Origin: Flavobacterium sp. 9R
GTDB lineage: Bacteria > Bacteroidota > Bacteroidia > Flavobacteriales > Flavobacteriaceae
Direction of reading: 5' to 3'
NCBI RefSeq assembly: GCF_902506345.1
Contig: NZ_LR733413.1
Coordinates: 3,111,198-3,175,197 of the forward strand
DNA length: 64,000 bases
Part shown: positions 62,784-64,000 of the stretch, piece after piece
Position numbering within the stretch: position 1 is the first letter of the stretch
How the letters are laid out: every line of letters starts with the position of its first letter
Notes under the pieces: generated by a model
Told to the model about the DNA's origin: nothing
Seen by the model: only the letters and a program-made list of their open reading frames with translations
The model's database searches: none
Made by a program: the position numbers and the translations under genes

Positions 62784-63803
62784 TTATGCAGAACCTCTTT
62801 CCAAAAGTGAAGTCTGCAATTCGATAGTTTGAAAAGTTATTGGCTGTCTTTCTTTTTTTAATTGAATTTCTTCAAATAAAATTTCAGCTGCTTTTCTGCC
62901 AATTTCAAAACCCGGCTGATCTACGGTAGAGAGTTTTGGTGTGGTGATTTCGCTAACAAACGAATTGCAAAATCCAAATACCGCAATTTGTTCAGGAACC
63001 GAGATGGCTAAATCTTGCAAGGCTTTTAGCGCACCTACAGCAACCAAATCGGTTACGGTGAAAATGGCATCTAAATCGGGGTGCTCAGCACAAGCTATTT
63101 TAGCTGCTGCATAACCGTCTTCAAAATCTGAAAAATTATCACAAACATACACCAATGAGGAGTCGTAAGGAATTCCGTTGTCTTCAAGCGCTTTTTTGTA
63201 TCCCAAAAAACGATCAATTGCGTTTTGAGGCATATACGATCCTCGAAAATGGGCAATTTTTTTTCGCCCTTTTTTGATTAAATAATCTACCGCCTCATAA
63301 GCCGCTTTGCGATCATTAATGCTCACTTTGGAGCAATTGACTAGTTTGGCAATTTTATCGAACAGTACCAATGAAGTATTGTGTGCCAATACCTTTTTGA
63401 TGTGGTCGAAATCACCAGTTTCATTTGATAATGAGATGATAATTCCATCGACTCTTTTGCTTAGCAACAAATCAATTTGTTTTTTTTCTAGTTCTAATTT
63501 TTCGTTCGAGCGCAACACAATTACCAAATAGTCTCTTTTTTCAGCTTCTTCTAAAACCCCTTTGAAAACTTTAGAGAAAAAATGAAAATCAACGGTTGGG
63601 ATGATAACTCCAATTGTTTTTGATTCACTAGTTCTTAAGTTGACAGCAAAACTATTTGGGGTATAATTTAGCTCTTGGGCCAAATCAATTACAGCTTTCT
63701 TGGTTTTTTCACTAATGTCGGTATAATTTTTTAGGGCTTTTGATACCGTAGTAGTGGAAATGCCTAGCTGTGCCGCTATTTGTTTTAGTGTTGCATTATT
63801 CAT
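62784..63803 (-). CDS. LacI-family regulator, paralogue 2
   Basis: 339 aa. [31 protein letters not shown]; effector domain with [56 protein letters not shown]. It shares identical blocks with the neighbouring regulator ([26 protein letters not shown]). It lies downstream of a partial gene that may be an alpha-amylase-type enzyme, on the same strand, so a role in alpha-glucan utilisation is plausible. A possible -7 box TATGTTTG lies at 63848-63855 (minus). Confidence 0.92.
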   Translation of the reverse strand: MNNATLKQIAAQLGISTTTVSKALKNYTDISEKTKKAVIDLAQELNYTPNSFAVNLRTSESKTIGVIIPTVDFHFFSKVFKGVLEEAEKRDYLVIVLRSNEKLELEKKQIDLLLSKRVDGIIISLSNETGDFDHIKKVLAHNTSLVLFDKIAKLVNCSKVSINDRKAAYEAVDYLIKKGRKKIAHFRGSYMPQNAIDRFLGYKKALEDNGIPYDSSLVYVCDNFSDFEDGYAAAKIACAEHPDLDAIFTVTDLVAVGALKALQDLAISVPEQIAVFGFCNSFVSEITTPKLSTVDQPGFEIGRKAAEILFEEIQLKKERQPITFQTIELQTSLLERGSA

Positions 63804-63928
63804 TTGAAAAATTGAATGGTTTGTCTAGCAGAATCAATGCTCTTAAACAAACATACAATTTATTAGTAGAAGATGATTTCTAAAATGTGATTTGTTTTGG
63901 TTTTTTTATGGGAAAAATGTTAAAAAAA

Positions 63929-64000
63929 TTATTTAATTGCTATGATTGCTGCTTCATAGGGCAATAGTTTGTTGCTTTCAATGCTTTTTTGATTGTAATT
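63929..64000 (-). CDS. C-terminal end of a gene, possibly GH13-type
   Basis: The final 23 codons, cut by the right edge, read NYNQKSIESNKLLPYEAAII then AIK and a stop. A short hydrophobic C-terminal strand after LLPYEA is typical of alpha-amylase/alpha-glucosidase family enzymes (the 'LxPYEAxIxxL' ending). The evidence is too short to be firm. Confidence 0.4.
   Translation of the reverse strand, partial: NYNQKSIESNKLLPYEAAIIAIK

Overview
The window is chromosomal DNA of a Flavobacterium-type member of the Bacteroidota. The evidence is low GC, promoters of the form TTTG-N18-20-TAnnTTTG, no consistent Shine-Dalgarno spacing, Bacteroidota-type lipoprotein signals, an alternative complex III (act) operon beside cox genes, and a polysaccharide utilisation locus (PUL). 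No rRNA, CRISPR array or prophage was seen.

Positions 1-18482 are a beta-glucan PUL. It opens with the 3' end of a PKD/carbohydrate-binding surface protein. Two GH30 enzymes follow, then a tight run of GH5-CBM6, a GH16 lipoprotein, an exported endonuclease/exonuclease/phosphatase-fold protein, an exported ADP-ribosylglycohydrolase-fold protein, a BglX-like GH3 and a SASA esterase. A second GH3 comes next on the same strand, and a third GH3 plus a membrane acyltransferase lie on the opposite strand. The enzyme set fits cleavage of a beta-1,3/1,6-glucan of the laminarin or fungal type at the surface and in the periplasm. A Nudix/winged-helix regulator (19014-19775) is divergent from the third GH3 and is a good candidate regulator.

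Positions 19776-25980 are a variable region. It has two unrecognised small membrane proteins, a TPR protein, a REP-associated transposase (RAYT) flanked by inverted REP-like repeats, solo copies of the same repeat, a glycosyltransferase decapitated at the repeat edge, a serine hydrolase lipoprotein, and a decayed IS3-family element with intact orfA and truncated orfB.

Positions 26019-47588 are mostly core genes: an exported Ppx/GppA-like protein, an MFS transporter, tsf-rpsB-rpsI-rplM, a LacI regulator, polA, a metallophosphoesterase, a cysteine-less thioredoxin, a CE4 deacetylase, a DUF2723 membrane protein, tRNA-Gln, a universal stress protein, and rimP-nusA-infB behind a leader terminator.

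Positions 48272-59587 encode the electron transport chain actABCDEF-coxB-coxA, which passes electrons from quinol to oxygen. ruvB-queG follow. Two tandem paralogous LacI regulators lie on the opposite strand, and the C-terminal 23 codons of another gene, possibly an alpha-amylase-type enzyme, reach the right edge.
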